The notes beneath the pieces were generated by a model. That model worked only from the letters and a program-made list of their open reading frames with translations, was not told the origin of the DNA and did not search any database. The translations under genes and the position numbers were made by a program. 64,000 nt of DNA from Cymodocea nodosa. Its lineage: Eukaryota; Streptophyta; Magnoliopsida; Alismatales; Cymodoceaceae. The DNA is taken from assembly GCA_036874045.1 (NCBI GenBank), contig JAZBRI010000003.1:20189501-20253500 (forward strand), read 5' to 3'. Positions 34,767 to 46,027 of this stretch are shown here, one piece after another. Each line of letters opens with the position of its first letter. Position 1 is the stretch's first letter.

Positions 34767-35408
34767 AGCTAAATACCAAAATTCATCTTCTAAGGCATCT
34801 TTAATTTTCTTAGGTTCTAGTAAAGAAACAAATGAATAAGCACCACAGATGTTGACTACTGATGACCTAGTCCTAATTCCTTGATTAGGATCGCGTATTA
34901 TCTAATCGATAGGATGAGATGAAGCATAACGCCAATTTCTATGTTGTACCACATTTTCTATAGGTATGACATTATTTTCTTCTAAATTTTCATCATTCAA
35001 ACTTAGATTTCTTATTCCGTCAAATAATCTATCAATTTATTTGTCAACATCATTTGGTACTATTTTTGGGAGAATTTCTGAATCAAAGTTTTCAGCATGT
35101 CTTAAATCCAAATGAGAATTTTCATGAAATTTCACATGTAGGGTTTCCTCAATGGTTTTTGTTGATTTATTATAAACTCTATATGCTTTACTTCTAATGG
35201 AATAACCAACAAAAATACATTCATCTGATTTGGCTTTAAATTTGTCTCTTCGTTCCTTAGTGTTTAAAATAAAACACTTATAGCCAAAGGGTTTTAAATA
35301 ACTTATTTTGGGAACCCTGTTATACCATGCCTCATAAAGAGTTTTATCTAAAATTGGTCTTAAATGTACTCTATTTATAACATAGCATGTTGTATGAACT
35401 GCTTCTGC
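34767..35408 (-). pseudogene. C3a integrase C-terminus and linker to RT
   Basis: Broken frame continuing from integrase: CYVINRVHLRPI, then a KCFILNT block, KAKSDECIFVGYS and an acidic linker (NDENLEENNVIPIE), followed by [17 protein letters not shown] before RT. Stops occur near 34900, 35040 and 35410. This is the section deleted in C1a. C3b keeps the corresponding piece at 63260-64000. Confidence 0.75.
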
Positions 35409-35876
35409 CTAGAGAAATAAGGGTAACTTATTCTCATTTAACATGGTTCTGGACATTTCTTGAAGTGATCTGTTTTTACGTTCTACTATCCCATTTTCTA
35501 AAGGAGCTTTTGGAAATGAGTACCTATGATCTGTGCCTAATTCTTCACAAAAGGTGTCTATTTGATCATTATCAAATTCTGTACCATGATCACTCCTAAG
35601 TTTTTGAATTTTAAAATTTTGCTCATTCTGAACTTTATTACAGAATATCTTAAATATTTCAAAAACTTTAGTTTTATTAGCTAGAAAATAGACCCAAGTA
35701 AATCTAGAATAGTCATCAACTAGTACAAAAGCATAATGTTTATCTCCTAGACTGGTTGTTCTAGTAGGTCCAAATAAATCCATATGCACTAGTTCTAATA
35801 CTCTTTTGCTTGTTATTTCATTTAAGCTTTTAAAGGATGTTTTATGTAATTTACCTAGTTGGCATGCATCACACAT
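35409..35876 (-). pseudogene. C3a integrase core
   Basis: 155 open codons. The zinc domain end CDACQLGKLHKTSF is followed by the catalytic Asp (HMDLFGPT), Asp (LRSDHGTEFDN) and Glu (ENGIVERKNRS), all present. A stop at LPLFL ends it. The His half of the zinc domain lies in the previous frame near 35940 (LWHRRIGH, intact here though lost in C1a). It inserts element DNA into the host chromosome; as encoded it would be truncated. Confidence 0.85.
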
Positions 35877-35936
35877 AAACTCTTTTGAGTACTTAATACT
35901 AGGTAAACCTCTAACTAGATTCTTTTTAGACAGCTT

Positions 35937-36362
35937 TTATAATAATTTTAAGTTTGAGTGCCCTATCCTTCTATGCCATAAAATGACTTCATCCAATTTT
36001 GCAATTAAACAAGCATTGTCTTTAATAATATTAGAAGGCAAATTTAGAATACAAATAGATCCTTTCTTGTATGCAGTGAATAAAATTTCGTTTGTAGACA
36101 TGTCCATAATTTTACAAGAATCTTTTTCAAAAATTACTCTATAAATCTTCATTAAAACAGGAACACTCAATAAATTAAAACCTAAGTTTTCCACTAATAA
36201 GACATCATTTATAAAGCATTTCTCAATTACTTGAACCTTACCAGACCCAAGGATATTTGTTTTGCTTTTATTTCCAAAGATAACTTGTCCGTTCTTGGTC
36301 TTTGTTATTTCTGTAAGTAATCGTATATCTCTAGTCATGTGGCTGGATGCTTCACTGTCCAT
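35937..36362 (-). pseudogene. C3a protease and pre-integrase start
   Basis: 141 open codons. The protease motif reads MDSEASSHMTR, with Glu in place of Gly in the catalytic DSG; this should abolish activity. It ends with LWHRRIGHSNLKLL, the His part of the integrase zinc domain. A frame change separates it from the gag frame (36494-38410). Confidence 0.8.
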
Positions 36363-36493
36363 TATCCATTTTGATTTGTGTACCTACAAAATAGTGAAAA
36401 AGAGATTTTATCTCTTGGAACCCATTTTTGAGTGGGTCCAAGAATTTTAGAGAGTAATATCAAAATAATCCGTATTTTTAGACTTCAACTTAT

Positions 36494-38410
36494 CTATTTT
36501 CTGATAATTATTCTTGCGTTTCTTTCTCTTAGTGTTATAATTATCAGAACATTTACTTTATGTAAACCTGAGTTGAAATTTTTATTTCTGACATTATTTG
36601 ATTTCTGATTCCAATATCCGATATTCTTTAAATATGAAGAAAATTGATCAAGAATATTAAAATTCTCAAATGTCTTAGCTTGATTCTTTTGAAGATTTCT
36701 TTTGAAATTCTTGCATCGTGTGCTATCATTTATATGCTGCATTTTATCAATTCGCACATATTTATCTCCCTTTTTAATCACACACAGAATAGTTTTTCTT
36801 TTACTATTCTTAGTACTGGAAATAAAGACATTATTTTTAGCAATACCATCATGCAATATATAATTTTCAAAAGATGCATCGTGTAAACCAATACCATGTT
36901 TTTCTACATTTGATATTTTACTACTAAGTTCATTTGTTATAGTTTGACTATTATTCCATTTACTTAATATAGCCTTTTGATCGCAGACTTTAATCTTTAA
37001 CACATCAATTTCTGAATTTAAATCATGAATAGTCAGTTCTAGTTTTTCAATTTCACAGATCATTTTCTTCTTATCAACAATTAAATTTTCATAATCAGCA
37101 TGCAATTTTCTTTCTATAGCAGTGAACTTTAAAATTTCCTGTGCATACCTTTGATTTTTTTCTTTAAATTTATTCAATGTAGAGTTCAGAAAATCAATCT
37201 TATTTTCAGATTCATCTAGCATTTTCCTAATGTCCTTTCTTTTTATTTTGACTTTCTTATATTTTCTGGCAAATCTATTGTATTCAACAAGTAATCCATC
37301 AAAACTATTAAAATTAGCATTTTGATCAGAGGATACGTCACTGGATTTTGCCATAAAGCATACATTTGCCAGACTTTCTTTTGAATCTGATGTTGATGAG
37401 GATTCATTGTCTGATGTTGAATCCTTTATTTCTTCACTTTGTGAAGCTGAAGAGTCATCCCATGTCACTTTAAGCGCCCTTCTCTTTCTGAATTTCTTAT
37501 TCCTGAAATTCCTCCTCGAATTCTTCTTATCTTTGTTGAGAGGACAATCAATTTGAAAGTGACCCAGCTTGTTGCACTTGTAGCATATACTTTTGTCTTT
37601 CGTGAATGACTTCTTCTCTATATCTCTAGATGTCTTTGCTGACCTGAAGTTTCTGCATTTCTTCAACAGATTTCTAAATTTTCTGGTCAACAACAGTAAA
37701 TCATCGTTAGAATCACTAGTGACTTCTAAGACTTTATCAACCTCAAATGCCAGATCCCTTCTAAGATTTTTCCCTTTTGGATCTAAATGTTGTACTTCAT
37801 AGGCTGTTAGATTTCCTATGAAATCATAGAGAGTATATGTATTTAAGTCTTTGGACTCTTCAATAGATGTTGTCTTTTGAGCCCAAATTTTAGTTAAAGA
37901 TCTAAGGATCTTTCTTACCAAGTCTTTTTCCTTGAATTTCTTGCCTAAAGATTTTAATGAATTTTCAATCTCAAGAAAATGAGAAAACATGTCAGAGATA
38001 CATTCATTTTTGTGCATTTTAAAAAGCTCATATTTATGTACTAACATATTGATCTTAGATTCCTTGACCTGATTAGTACCTTCGTTGGCAACTTCTAATG
38101 CATGCCATATCTCATATGCAGTTTGATATGCAAAAACTTTATTAATTTGATCATGAGATAAAACACAAAATAAGATGTTTAAACCTTTAGCATTCAGTGT
38201 CATTTGCTCTGTTTCATCAAAAGTCCAAGTATCATATGGAGTCGTAACTAACACTATAGGATTGCTAATTATATGCCCTAATTTGAAATCGATTGACTGA
38301 AAGAATACTTTCATCCTATATTTCCAGTAGCCATAATTGCTACCTTTGAACATACGAGGACGATTAGTGGTCTGTCCTTTAGTCATAACTAAGATTTCAG
38401 AATTATCCAT
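36494..38410 (-). CDS. C3a gag, uninterrupted (638 codons)
   Basis: Open from ATG 38410, 93 bp downstream of the primer site, to the stop near 36494. Order: N-terminal MDNSEILVMTKGQTTNRPRM, a UBN2-type Gag core (residues ~60-205: TLNAKGLNILFC, then LVHKYELFKMH and KDLVRKILRSLT), an acidic patch, a basic linker, and a canonical CCHC knuckle (Cys276, Cys279, His284, Cys289). After ALKVTWDD comes a Ser/Glu-rich stretch, then a long predicted coiled coil (about 370-500) and a basic Asn/Lys-rich tail. Gag packages RNA into cytoplasmic particles; the coiled-coil extension is typical of Sireviruses. Its intact length contrasts with the broken pol. It is the longest open frame in the window. Confidence 0.88.
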   Translation of the reverse strand: MDNSEILVMTKGQTTNRPRMFKGSNYGYWKYRMKVFFQSIDFKLGHIISNPIVLVTTPYDTWTFDETEQMTLNAKGLNILFCVLSHDQINKVFAYQTAYEIWHALEVANEGTNQVKESKINMLVHKYELFKMHKNECISDMFSHFLEIENSLKSLGKKFKEKDLVRKILRSLTKIWAQKTTSIEESKDLNTYTLYDFIGNLTAYEVQHLDPKGKNLRRDLAFEVDKVLEVTSDSNDDLLLLTRKFRNLLKKCRNFRSAKTSRDIEKKSFTKDKSICYKCNKLGHFQIDCPLNKDKKNSRRNFRNKKFRKRRALKVTWDDSSASQSEEIKDSTSDNESSSTSDSKESLANVCFMAKSSDVSSDQNANFNSFDGLLVEYNRFARKYKKVKIKRKDIRKMLDESENKIDFLNSTLNKFKEKNQRYAQEILKFTAIERKLHADYENLIVDKKKMICEIEKLELTIHDLNSEIDVLKIKVCDQKAILSKWNNSQTITNELSSKISNVEKHGIGLHDASFENYILHDGIAKNNVFISSTKNSKRKTILCVIKKGDKYVRIDKMQHINDSTRCKNFKRNLQKNQAKTFENFNILDQFSSYLKNIGYWNQKSNNVRNKNFNSGLHKVNVLIIITLRERNARIIIRK

Positions 38411-38502
38411 TTTAAACAGATGATCTGAAGTAAATGACAGGAAAAACTGATTCCTAAATAGAGAAATGAAGGCTTTTAATTATGATAATAATGATGTTGA
38501 AA

Positions 38503-38514
38503 GTTCTGATACCA
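38503..38514 (-). other. Primer binding site of C3a, tRNA-Met type
   Basis: On the minus strand TGGTATCAGAAC, two bases inside the 5' LTR edge. Confidence 0.88.
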
Positions 38515-38516
38515 GT

Positions 38517-39720
38517 TGTAGAATCGTCTGTATCACAAGAGGGGGGGTGAATTGTGTCTTTAGTAATTAAATACTAGAGGATAAAATAAGAGCACAAAAC
38601 ACTCGTAAATGAAATTCTATTCCTTTATTTAAAGACAAAATTTACAATATCTTTTCAGCTCAATTCCCTTCTTGACGGTTTTGATACAAAAATGTTCGAT
38701 ATATAATTCAAATAGAAAAACAAAGCTCTAATTCAAATAAAAAAACAAAGCTCTTATTCAAAACTAATTTTGAATTGTATAAAACCTGATCTTTATGCAC
38801 ACAGCTTCTTTCTTTCTCTTTGCTCTGCTTCTGTATCTCTTCTTCTCTAGTTGTCGAATTTCCAGACTTTTTACGTTTGTAGCTCTTTTTCTGAAATTGC
38901 TTGGAATTTCGAACTTCTTTTGATGTTGGAGAATTTTTTAGAATATGAATATTCAAACTTAACTTTTTAGTTAGGGATCTAGATTGAATATTCAGACTTG
39001 GTTTTTGAGATTGGGATCCTCTCGTTGTAATGTAGCTCGTACTCTTTATTAGTAGTCGAACTCTTTTGTCTTTCACGTTCAGCATGTTCATCCACTTGAT
39101 CCACAATCCATAATCCATAATCCACATACTAATTTTCTCTTTAATCCAAATTACTATCTTTTTGAGTTTCCACGATCTTCACTCATAGATACATCGAAAC
39201 TTTATCTTCCTAGAGTCTTGCAGAATATCTTCTAAGTCTTCGATTTAGTCGAACATTTATCTTTTAAGTCCTGTAAAAACTCAAACACTTATCCTTTAAC
39301 TCTTCGAGTTTTTGCACTTGCAAAACACGTGAGTAAACAAAGAAATTTATCTGTTCGTTAGTTCTTTTATAAAACTCGAACAGTTATCTAATTATTCAAT
39401 TTTTCATTACCGAACGCACATGGAAAACACGTGACAACTTAAAACATTAAAAACACACGTGCAGATAACTTAACAATACGAGTTTTTAACATAAAGTATT
39501 CGACAAAAGTGAGACGTTAACTATCCGAAACGTTAACTATCTGAAAGTTTAACTATTGCAAATCTAGCTCTTCGGAAATCTTTAATTTATCTGACATAAA
39601 AATGAAACTTTCTGATAATCTGTTAACTATTATACTTAGAGAAATATACTTAGAGAATATTATGTAGACTTATTTAAAAACGTTAATAAAGCATATATCA
39701 TCAAAATTAAATACCTAACA
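38517..39720 (-). repeat. C3a 5' LTR
   Basis: Same ends as the 3' LTR. It has a small extra duplication of an AAACAAAGCTCT block near 38720-38760, and further differences from the 3' LTR. Like the solo LTR at 46844 it contains a sense-strand open frame of 139 codons (38708-39127). Confidence 0.92.
38708..39127 (-). other. Open frame inside the C3 LTR (LTR-ORF)
   Basis: 139 codons, same sense as the element. The homologous frame in the C3 solo LTR (47496-47906) is 136 codons, sharing IxSTSYIT, GSQSQKPSLNIQS, EVRNSKQFQKKS and VHKDQVLYNSKLVLNK. The protein is basic and Ser/Lys-rich with no known domain. In two other C3 LTRs (30743-31937 and 44763-46027) the frame is shifted. It may be a chance frame kept open by low divergence. 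Confidence 0.35.
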
Positions 39721-40838
39721 ACTTCTATCTTAGCTTTATCTACTTCCAACCTTTTCAATAAAACATGTCCCAAGACTATTCCTTATTTAACCATGAAGTG
39801 ACATTTTTCCCAATTTAGAACCAGATTATGTTCCACACAACTTTAATACTTGGTCTAAATTGTTTAAACACACTTCATATGAAGTTCCATATACAGTAAA
39901 ATCATCCATAAATATTTCTAAAAAATCTTTAATCATTCTAGTGAATATGCCCTGCATACACCTTTGAAAGGTGGCTGGTGCATTGCATAATCTGAATGGC
40001 ATCCTCTTAAAAGTATAAGTTTCATTAGGACATGTGAAAGTTATTTTCTCTTGATCCTCTAATGTTACTGGAACTTGGTTATATCTTGAATAACCGTGTA
40101 AGAAACAAAAATATTCTTGCCTACTAATTTCTCTAGCATTTGATCTATAAAAGGTAAGGGAAAATGATCTTTCCTAGTCACAGCATTCAACTTTGTATAG
40201 TCTATACACACTCTCCAGCTTGATTGAATTCTAGTAGGTATCAAGTTCTGACTTTTATTCCTAATAATTGTTAATCCTAATTTCTTGGGAACTACATTGA
40301 TTTGACTAACCCATGAGCTATTAGAAATCGGATCAATTATGTCATTATCTAACCATTTTACTATTTCTTTCCTGACTACTTCTTTAAGGTTTAGATTTAA
40401 TCTCCTCTTAGAAATTCTAACTAACTTAGCATTCTCTTCTAAATATATATGGTGACAGTATAAAGTTGCATTTAACCTTTTTATATCAGCCATAGTCCAT
40501 CCTATTGTTTGTTTATAAGTTTTCACTACATCTTTTAATTTAATTATTTGATCTTCTTTTAAATCTAATGTAATAATGATTAGACATGTTCATTTTTCTT
40601 TCAGAAATATATAGGTCAATTTAGGAGGTAAAGGTTTTAAATTTAAATGTTGACCATTAGAAGTTAGAGCTCTTAATTTAACATTTTTATCTTTGATATT
40701 AAACTCTTCTTGATCTCCTTCTACATCTATTCTTTCACTTACTTCTAAAGTTTCAGAATCTATTGTCTTTTTAATTCTTCTTGAATCACATCATATAGCA
40801 TATCTCCTTCATCTTCTAAAAAGTCTATAGTATGTAAG
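39721..40838 (-). pseudogene. G2a gypsy reverse transcriptase (minus)
   Basis: Downstream of the C4 insertion the frame 40526-40065 gives WTMADIKRLNATLYCHHIYL, EVVRKEIVKWLDNDIIDPIS, then a CIDYTKLNAVTRKDHFPLPF block and IDQMLEKLVG, typical of Athila/Tat RT. A shifted continuation through 39980-39740 includes the template-grip region and, near 39880, the DDF active-site region, before the C3a LTR cuts it. The 40539-40838 stretch is the linker from protease, with stops. It copies element RNA; this copy is broken by frameshifts and by C3a at 39720. Confidence 0.82.
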
Positions 40839-42366
40839 TGTTAGGACCCTTGTATTTTGATAATGTAAAAACCTGTGTGAGGAAACAAATTATATTTCAT
40901 AGATAAGACAATTCAGCAAAAGATCAGAAGGTAGATAAGTCAATACAAATAGTTTAGAAATTGCTGCAAGAGAAAAAATGAAATCGAAAGGTTACTAGGC
41001 TTAAGTATCCAAAAGAAATGAATCTTTGATGAGTTACAAGCTTAAGTATCTGAAGAGTCAGTTTAAAGTAGCAGAAACACCATCGGATAGTTAGAAGTAT
41101 AACTACCAAAAAATACAAGGCCTTCGGAGAGTTTGAAAGATAGTTAGTTGAATGATCGGAGAGTTAAGGTGCTAACTATCTAGAAGTTCAAGAAAATTGG
41201 AAAGTTAGGAAAGCTAACTATTTGAAACTTAAGTCATTCAATTACCCACATGTAGAAATCTAGACAGAAGCTTAAAAAGATTTTTGGAGAGTTAGAAAGC
41301 TAACTATCTGAAAAACAAGAAGTTTCGGAAGGTTACAGATTTAACTATCCGAAACTTAAGTCATCTTATTATGTAAGTGTAGAAATAAGAAGACAGTAGT
41401 CAGAAGCTTAGAAGAAGAATCAGTAGGTTACTATAGCTAACTATCCGAAAGTTGAAGAGTTTCGGTATGTTAACAGTTATAACCATCTAAACTTAAGACA
41501 CTTCACATGTATAACTTAAATCTCGCATGACAAAAGGACTTAAGTGGATTTTCGGTGAGCTATGAACATCTTTCGAAAAGTTATATAACTAACTATCCGA
41601 AAGTCTAAGGAAATCAAAAGGTTTTCTTGAAACACCTTTCTAAATGGTAACTTACCATATTTAGACCTGCAAACACAACAAGTACAGTAGAATCAATTTG
41701 TTGAAGAGAAAATATGATTATTAGACTTACAAGCAAAAATATAAATAGATCATTCAATATTCAGTGGAGCTAATAAGTGAGATTGCACAGATAATCACAT
41801 ATAAAGATACAATATACTTTGTAGATCAACTACTGTTACAAAAGAAAGCTCAATTCAGATTGACTACAACATAGAATCGATTAAAAGTTGGATTTACAAG
41901 AAGATTCTTAAAACTCTCCAAGTGTTGAAAGTCTGATCCAAGAAGGATTATTTGGTTCGTGTCTTCAACCTTAAAGCTTCATTCAAGTTGTTGGTTTGAG
42001 TTTCGACCTGAAAACTCAAGAGGTTGGTTTTCTAAAGTTTATACTTGAAAACTTCTGAGTGTTGGTTAGAGCTACGACCTAAAAGCTCAAGGGGTTGGTT
42101 CTTGCTTCGACCTGAAAGTAAGTGTTTGTAAGTGTTGAAACACTTAGTGAAGCCCAAGTGATCCTTGGGAGTGGACTAGCCGAGTTGGTGAACCACCTAA
42201 AATTCCCTTGTGTTTCTTGTTTATATTTCCACTGTGCATGCTTACAATTCTATTTAACACTTGTGCAAACTAATTAATCAAATCAGTTACTGAAGTTAGT
42301 AAAAAGTTTTAATTAACACATAGATCACCATTCACTCCCCCTCTAGTGAGCCATACGTTCCTAATA
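40839..42366 (+). mobile_element. C4 solo LTR
   Basis: 1528 bp, TGTTAGGACC...GTTCCTAATA (the last CA has become TA). It is flanked by an exact five-base duplication, gtaag (40834-40838 and 42367-42371); removing it restores the uninterrupted G2 sequence seen at 49890-49950. It is related to the C2 LTR in length, in the GGACC start and in the TTTCGGAAGGTTACAG / TAACTATCCGAAA arrays, but diverged. No internal genes. Confidence 0.9.
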
Positions 42367-42702
42367 GTAAGGACATTTCTAACTCTTCAAACTTTCCAAG
42401 TTTGAAAATATTTAATTGAATATCCTCATTACCATATGCTAATTTTCTCACTCCAGTTTTACAATTTATAATAGCCCTTGATGTTGCTAAAAATGGTCTT
42501 CCCAAAATTAAAGATGTATCATGATTCTGATGCTTAATTTGTTGGGAATCCAAAATCATAATATCAATAGGATATATGAAGTTCTTGATTTTAATTAGGA
42601 TATCTTCTATTTTTCCTCTAGGGTATCTTATACTTCTATCTGCTAATTGAATGACAGTCCTAATAGAGATTAAGCCTTCTAATCCTAAAGATGCAAATAT
42701 TT
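42367..42702 (-). pseudogene. G2a gypsy protease region (minus)
   Basis: It continues the same element on the other side of the C4 solo LTR. The frame 42559-42332 holds QIKHQNHDTSLILGRPFLAT and INCKTGVRKLAYGNEDIQLN, the block just after the Athila/Tat protease. Above it the reading matches KIEDVLIKIKNFIYP and the LTDRSIR block of G2b. C1b cuts it at 42703, before the catalytic Asp. Confidence 0.8.
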
Positions 42703-44521
42703 TGTTGAGTATTTTGTTTTAATGATGTGTGCTAAATGAATGTAATCATATTTACTCAATTACTATTATTTGTGAAAGTAAATTAAGAACATTAATTAAT
42801 ACAGAAAAAGTTTACTGATATAAATACTTGTCTATAATGGATATGAAATTATGTTATATTAAATAACTAGTTGTTAAGTTATACTATCTTTTCATTTAAC
42901 TAAACGTTAAGTTAACGTGTGTTTTTTTTCAAAGCATGATATATTTTAAAGTTACATTTTCTGTATCATGTACAGTATATGTTAAGACAACTCGTTGAGT
43001 TAGTGCACTATTTGTAAAAACGTCATGTGAGAACTTGTTGAGTTATAAGCTTAAAGGTTAAAATAGGTCATGTGAGAACTCATTAAGTTAGTGAACAAAA
43101 GGTTAAAATGAAGAGATGAACTCGTTAAGTTAATATTATGCACGTGGTGAAATTAAAGGTTATGAATGTTATATTGTATCACGTGAGTTATACATGTTTA
43201 ACTCATTAAGTTAACATAACTACACGTGTTGAGTTCCTATATTGAACACTAAGGCAATGCGTTAGGTTAGCATTATAATCTTAAAGTTATTATTCTTGCA
43301 TGTGGTAAATACCTTATTGTAAAAACATTTATTACTGGATCGGTGAATTATCAGGTTTTTTAGAGACTTACAATCATAACTATCCGAAACTCAAACTATT
43401 TTCAGTGAGTTAGCATCTAACCTTCCGAAAGATAAGTTAAGTCATCTTTTCAGGTCACAACATGTGTCTCACTAGTTTTATGGCAAAGAGATGTTTCAGA
43501 TACTTAGAAAACTTAACTATTTAATACTTAAACACTTTTCGGTGAGTTAGCATTTAACCTTCTAAAATATAGGTTAAGCTGGTTCATTGAGTTAGCATAA
43601 CACCACAAACTTAGTTCGTTGAGTTAGCTACAGTACTTGTCACGTGATTTGACACATGATGAACTCGTTAAGTTAAATACGTTAAGTTATAAATCTACTT
43701 GTTTTACTCATTTAGTTAACATTAACATAATGACTTGTTATTACACTTGATGAAAAATTTTAAACGAGAAAGTTTATTTTGCAAGAAATTTTTCAAAGAT
43801 CCAGGATTGATGATTAAAGAAAATTCAATAAGAAAATGTGGGTCAGAATGTGAGTATTTCGATGAAGGAAAAAGAGATGACGTGAAGAGTGGAAAACTAA
43901 TTGTGGTTAAACGTAGAGGATATGTATGAAATGAATATACAATATAAAAGGCATAGAATTCTCGTTGATCAATTGTCCCTACACACCAAACGAAATATAT
44001 TTTTAGGGATCAAAACACCTCTCCAGGAAAAAGCTCTTAGATAGAAGAAAATTTAGTGAAGAAGAGAAAGTCAAATATTTGTCACTGAAGTTTTGAAGAA
44101 TCAGAAGAAAGAAAATTCAGTGAAGTAGAGAAAGTCAGATATATGTCACTAAAGATTTGAAGAATCAAAGGAAAGCAAATTTCGGTGAAGCAGAGAAAGT
44201 CAGATATTTGTCACTAAGGAATTACAAAAGAAGAAGAAGAAGAAGAAAAAAAAATCAAACAAGGAGAAATGTTTTAAATTCTGTAAATTAGTTTTCTCTA
44301 TTTGTAGTTATGAAATTGATTAGATGAAACATGATATCGTTATATAATTACATCTACAATTTCTGAGGAGAATTGAATTGTATATTGTAATTGAAACCTT
44401 GAATAAAATCATTTGATTAAAATAGTGTCTCGACTTATTTTTAATTTTGAAGTTTCAATTATACTTAAATATGTTGAAAAACACAATTCACCCCCCTCTT
44501 GTGTAGCCATTCGATCCTACA
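42703..44521 (+). repeat. C1b 5' LTR, longer mosaic form
   Basis: 1819 bp against 1582 bp for C1a. The extra length is a segment at about 43355-43578 that matches H-type LTR sequence (7240-7360), with CTTTTCGGTGAGTTAG-type modules, placed in the middle of C1-specific CGTTAAGTTA modules. A minus-strand short frame (44688-44882) and a plus one (43735-43929) are not genes. Confidence 0.88.
44055..44222 (+). repeat. Three-copy ~65-bp tandem repeat in C1b LTR
   Basis: Units start at about 44055, 44119 and 44185, each with GTGAAGxAGAGAAAGTCA and TGTCACTxAAG blocks. C1a and the minus solo LTR have two such units, so the copy number varies between family members. Confidence 0.75.
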
Positions 44522-44523
44522 AG

Positions 44524-44535
44524 TAGTATCAAAGC
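44524..44535 (+). other. Primer binding site of C1b, tRNA-Met type
   Basis: TAGTATCAAAGC two bases after the LTR, a decayed form of TGGTATCAGAGC in C1a. Confidence 0.75.
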
Positions 44536-44720
44536 TAGTTCATAATCTTTGATATAAAATTGATATCAATTTAATTAATATCAGAGCTTGTTTTACCTTC
44601 CTTGTTTTTAAACAGAAATTAATATCTGAGTATACATTTAAATTTATTGATTTTAGGCTCAAGTTGTCTTTGAAAGTTTTAAACTATTTAAAATCTTTTG
44701 TGTTGAAAATCTAAGGTAAG

Positions 44721-44762
44721 ATGGCTACAAGAAATGGTAATTTTTCTTTGTATGAAGGCCAA
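44721..44762 (+). pseudogene. C1b gag, first codons
   Basis: ATG at 44721 gives MATRNGNFSLYEGQ, matching the C1a start. The C3 solo LTR interrupts it after GGCCAA; gag resumes at 46033. Confidence 0.85.
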
Positions 44763-46027
44763 TGTTAGGAATGTTGTTTTGATGATAAATACTTTATTAA
44801 AGTTTTTAAATAAGTCTAAATAATATTTTCTAAGTATAATAGTCACGTAATTAAATGTTGACAAGTTATCAAAAAGTTTCATTTAAAATTTAAGATAGTT
44901 AAAGTTTTCGGATAGTTAAATTTTTCAAATAGTTAGATTTTCGGATAGTTAAACTTTCAGATAGTTAACGTTTCAATTTAGTCAAAGAGTTATGTTAAAA
45001 ACTTGTATAGTTAAGTAATCTACATGTGTGTTTTTAATGTTTTAAGTTATCACGTGTTTTCTATATGCATTCGGTAATGAAAATCGAAGAGTTAGATAAC
45101 TGTTCAAGTTTTTATATGCATGGATAGATAACTATTTGAGTTTTATAAAATGACTAACGAATAGATAAGTTTTCTTTGTTCAGTCACGTGTTCTGTAGGT
45201 GCAAAAACTCGAAGAGTTATAGATAACTGTTCGAGTTTTTACAAGACTTAAAGGATAAGTGTTTGACTAAAGTGGTGACTTAGAAGATATTCTACAAATC
45301 TCCAAGAAGAGAAAGTTTCAGTGAATCTACGAGTGGAAATCGTGGAAATTCAAAATAACAGTGGTGAAAGTGGAAATTTCAAAATGATAGTGGACATAGT
45401 GGAAATTCAAAAAGATAGTGGAAATCGTGGATAATTTGAATTTGAAATTAATACGTAGATTATGGATTAAGTGGATGAACATGCTGAACGTGAAGTCAAA
45501 GTTCGACTACTAATAGAGAGTACAAGCTACATTACAATCAGGATCTTAATCTCAAAAATAAAGTCTTAATATTCAATCCGGATCCCAATCACAAACTGAA
45601 AAATCAAGTCTGAATATTCATATCTAGAAAAATTCTCCAACATTAGAAGAAGTTTGAAATTCCAAGCGATTTCAGAAAAGGAGCTGCAAATGCAAGAAGT
45701 CTAGAAATTTGACAACTGGAGAAGAAGAGATACAGAAGCTGAGTAAAAAGAAGGAAGTGAGCTATGTGCATAAAGATCAGGTTTTATACAATTCGAAATT
45801 AGTTTTGAATAAGGACTTCATTTTTTATTTGCATTGTATATCGAACATTACTGTATCAAAATCGTCAAGAATGGAATTAAGCTGAAAAGATATTGTAAAT
45901 TCTTTCTTTAAAGTTTATAAAGAATAGAATTTTATTTATGAGTGTTTTGTGCTCTTATTTTATCCGTTGGTAATTTTAACTACTAAAGACACAATTCATC
46001 CCCCTCTTATGATACAAAGATCCTACA
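44763..46027 (+). mobile_element. C3 solo LTR in C1b gag
   Basis: 1265 bp, TGTTAGGAAT...AGATCCTACA. Flanks are gccaa and actaa, a duplication with two changes; joined flanks recover the C1a gag order (ggccaaaatcttaatc). It has the TTCGAGTTTT / AACTGTTCGAGTT hairpin modules and CACGTG-like boxes of the family. Confidence 0.88.

Larger units (their letters stand above)
30743..39720 (-). mobile_element. C3a, two-LTR Ty1/copia retrotransposon (minus)
   Basis: 8978 bp with LTRs of 1204 bp (5', right) and 1195 bp (3', left), primer site, gag, pol and polypurine tracts. The flanks do not match: agttt on the left in an extra ORF, acttc on the right in a G2 reverse transcriptase. No target duplication exists, so this copy probably arose by recombination between two C3 insertions. 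Gag is open throughout; pol carries several stops and frameshifts. Confidence 0.92.
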
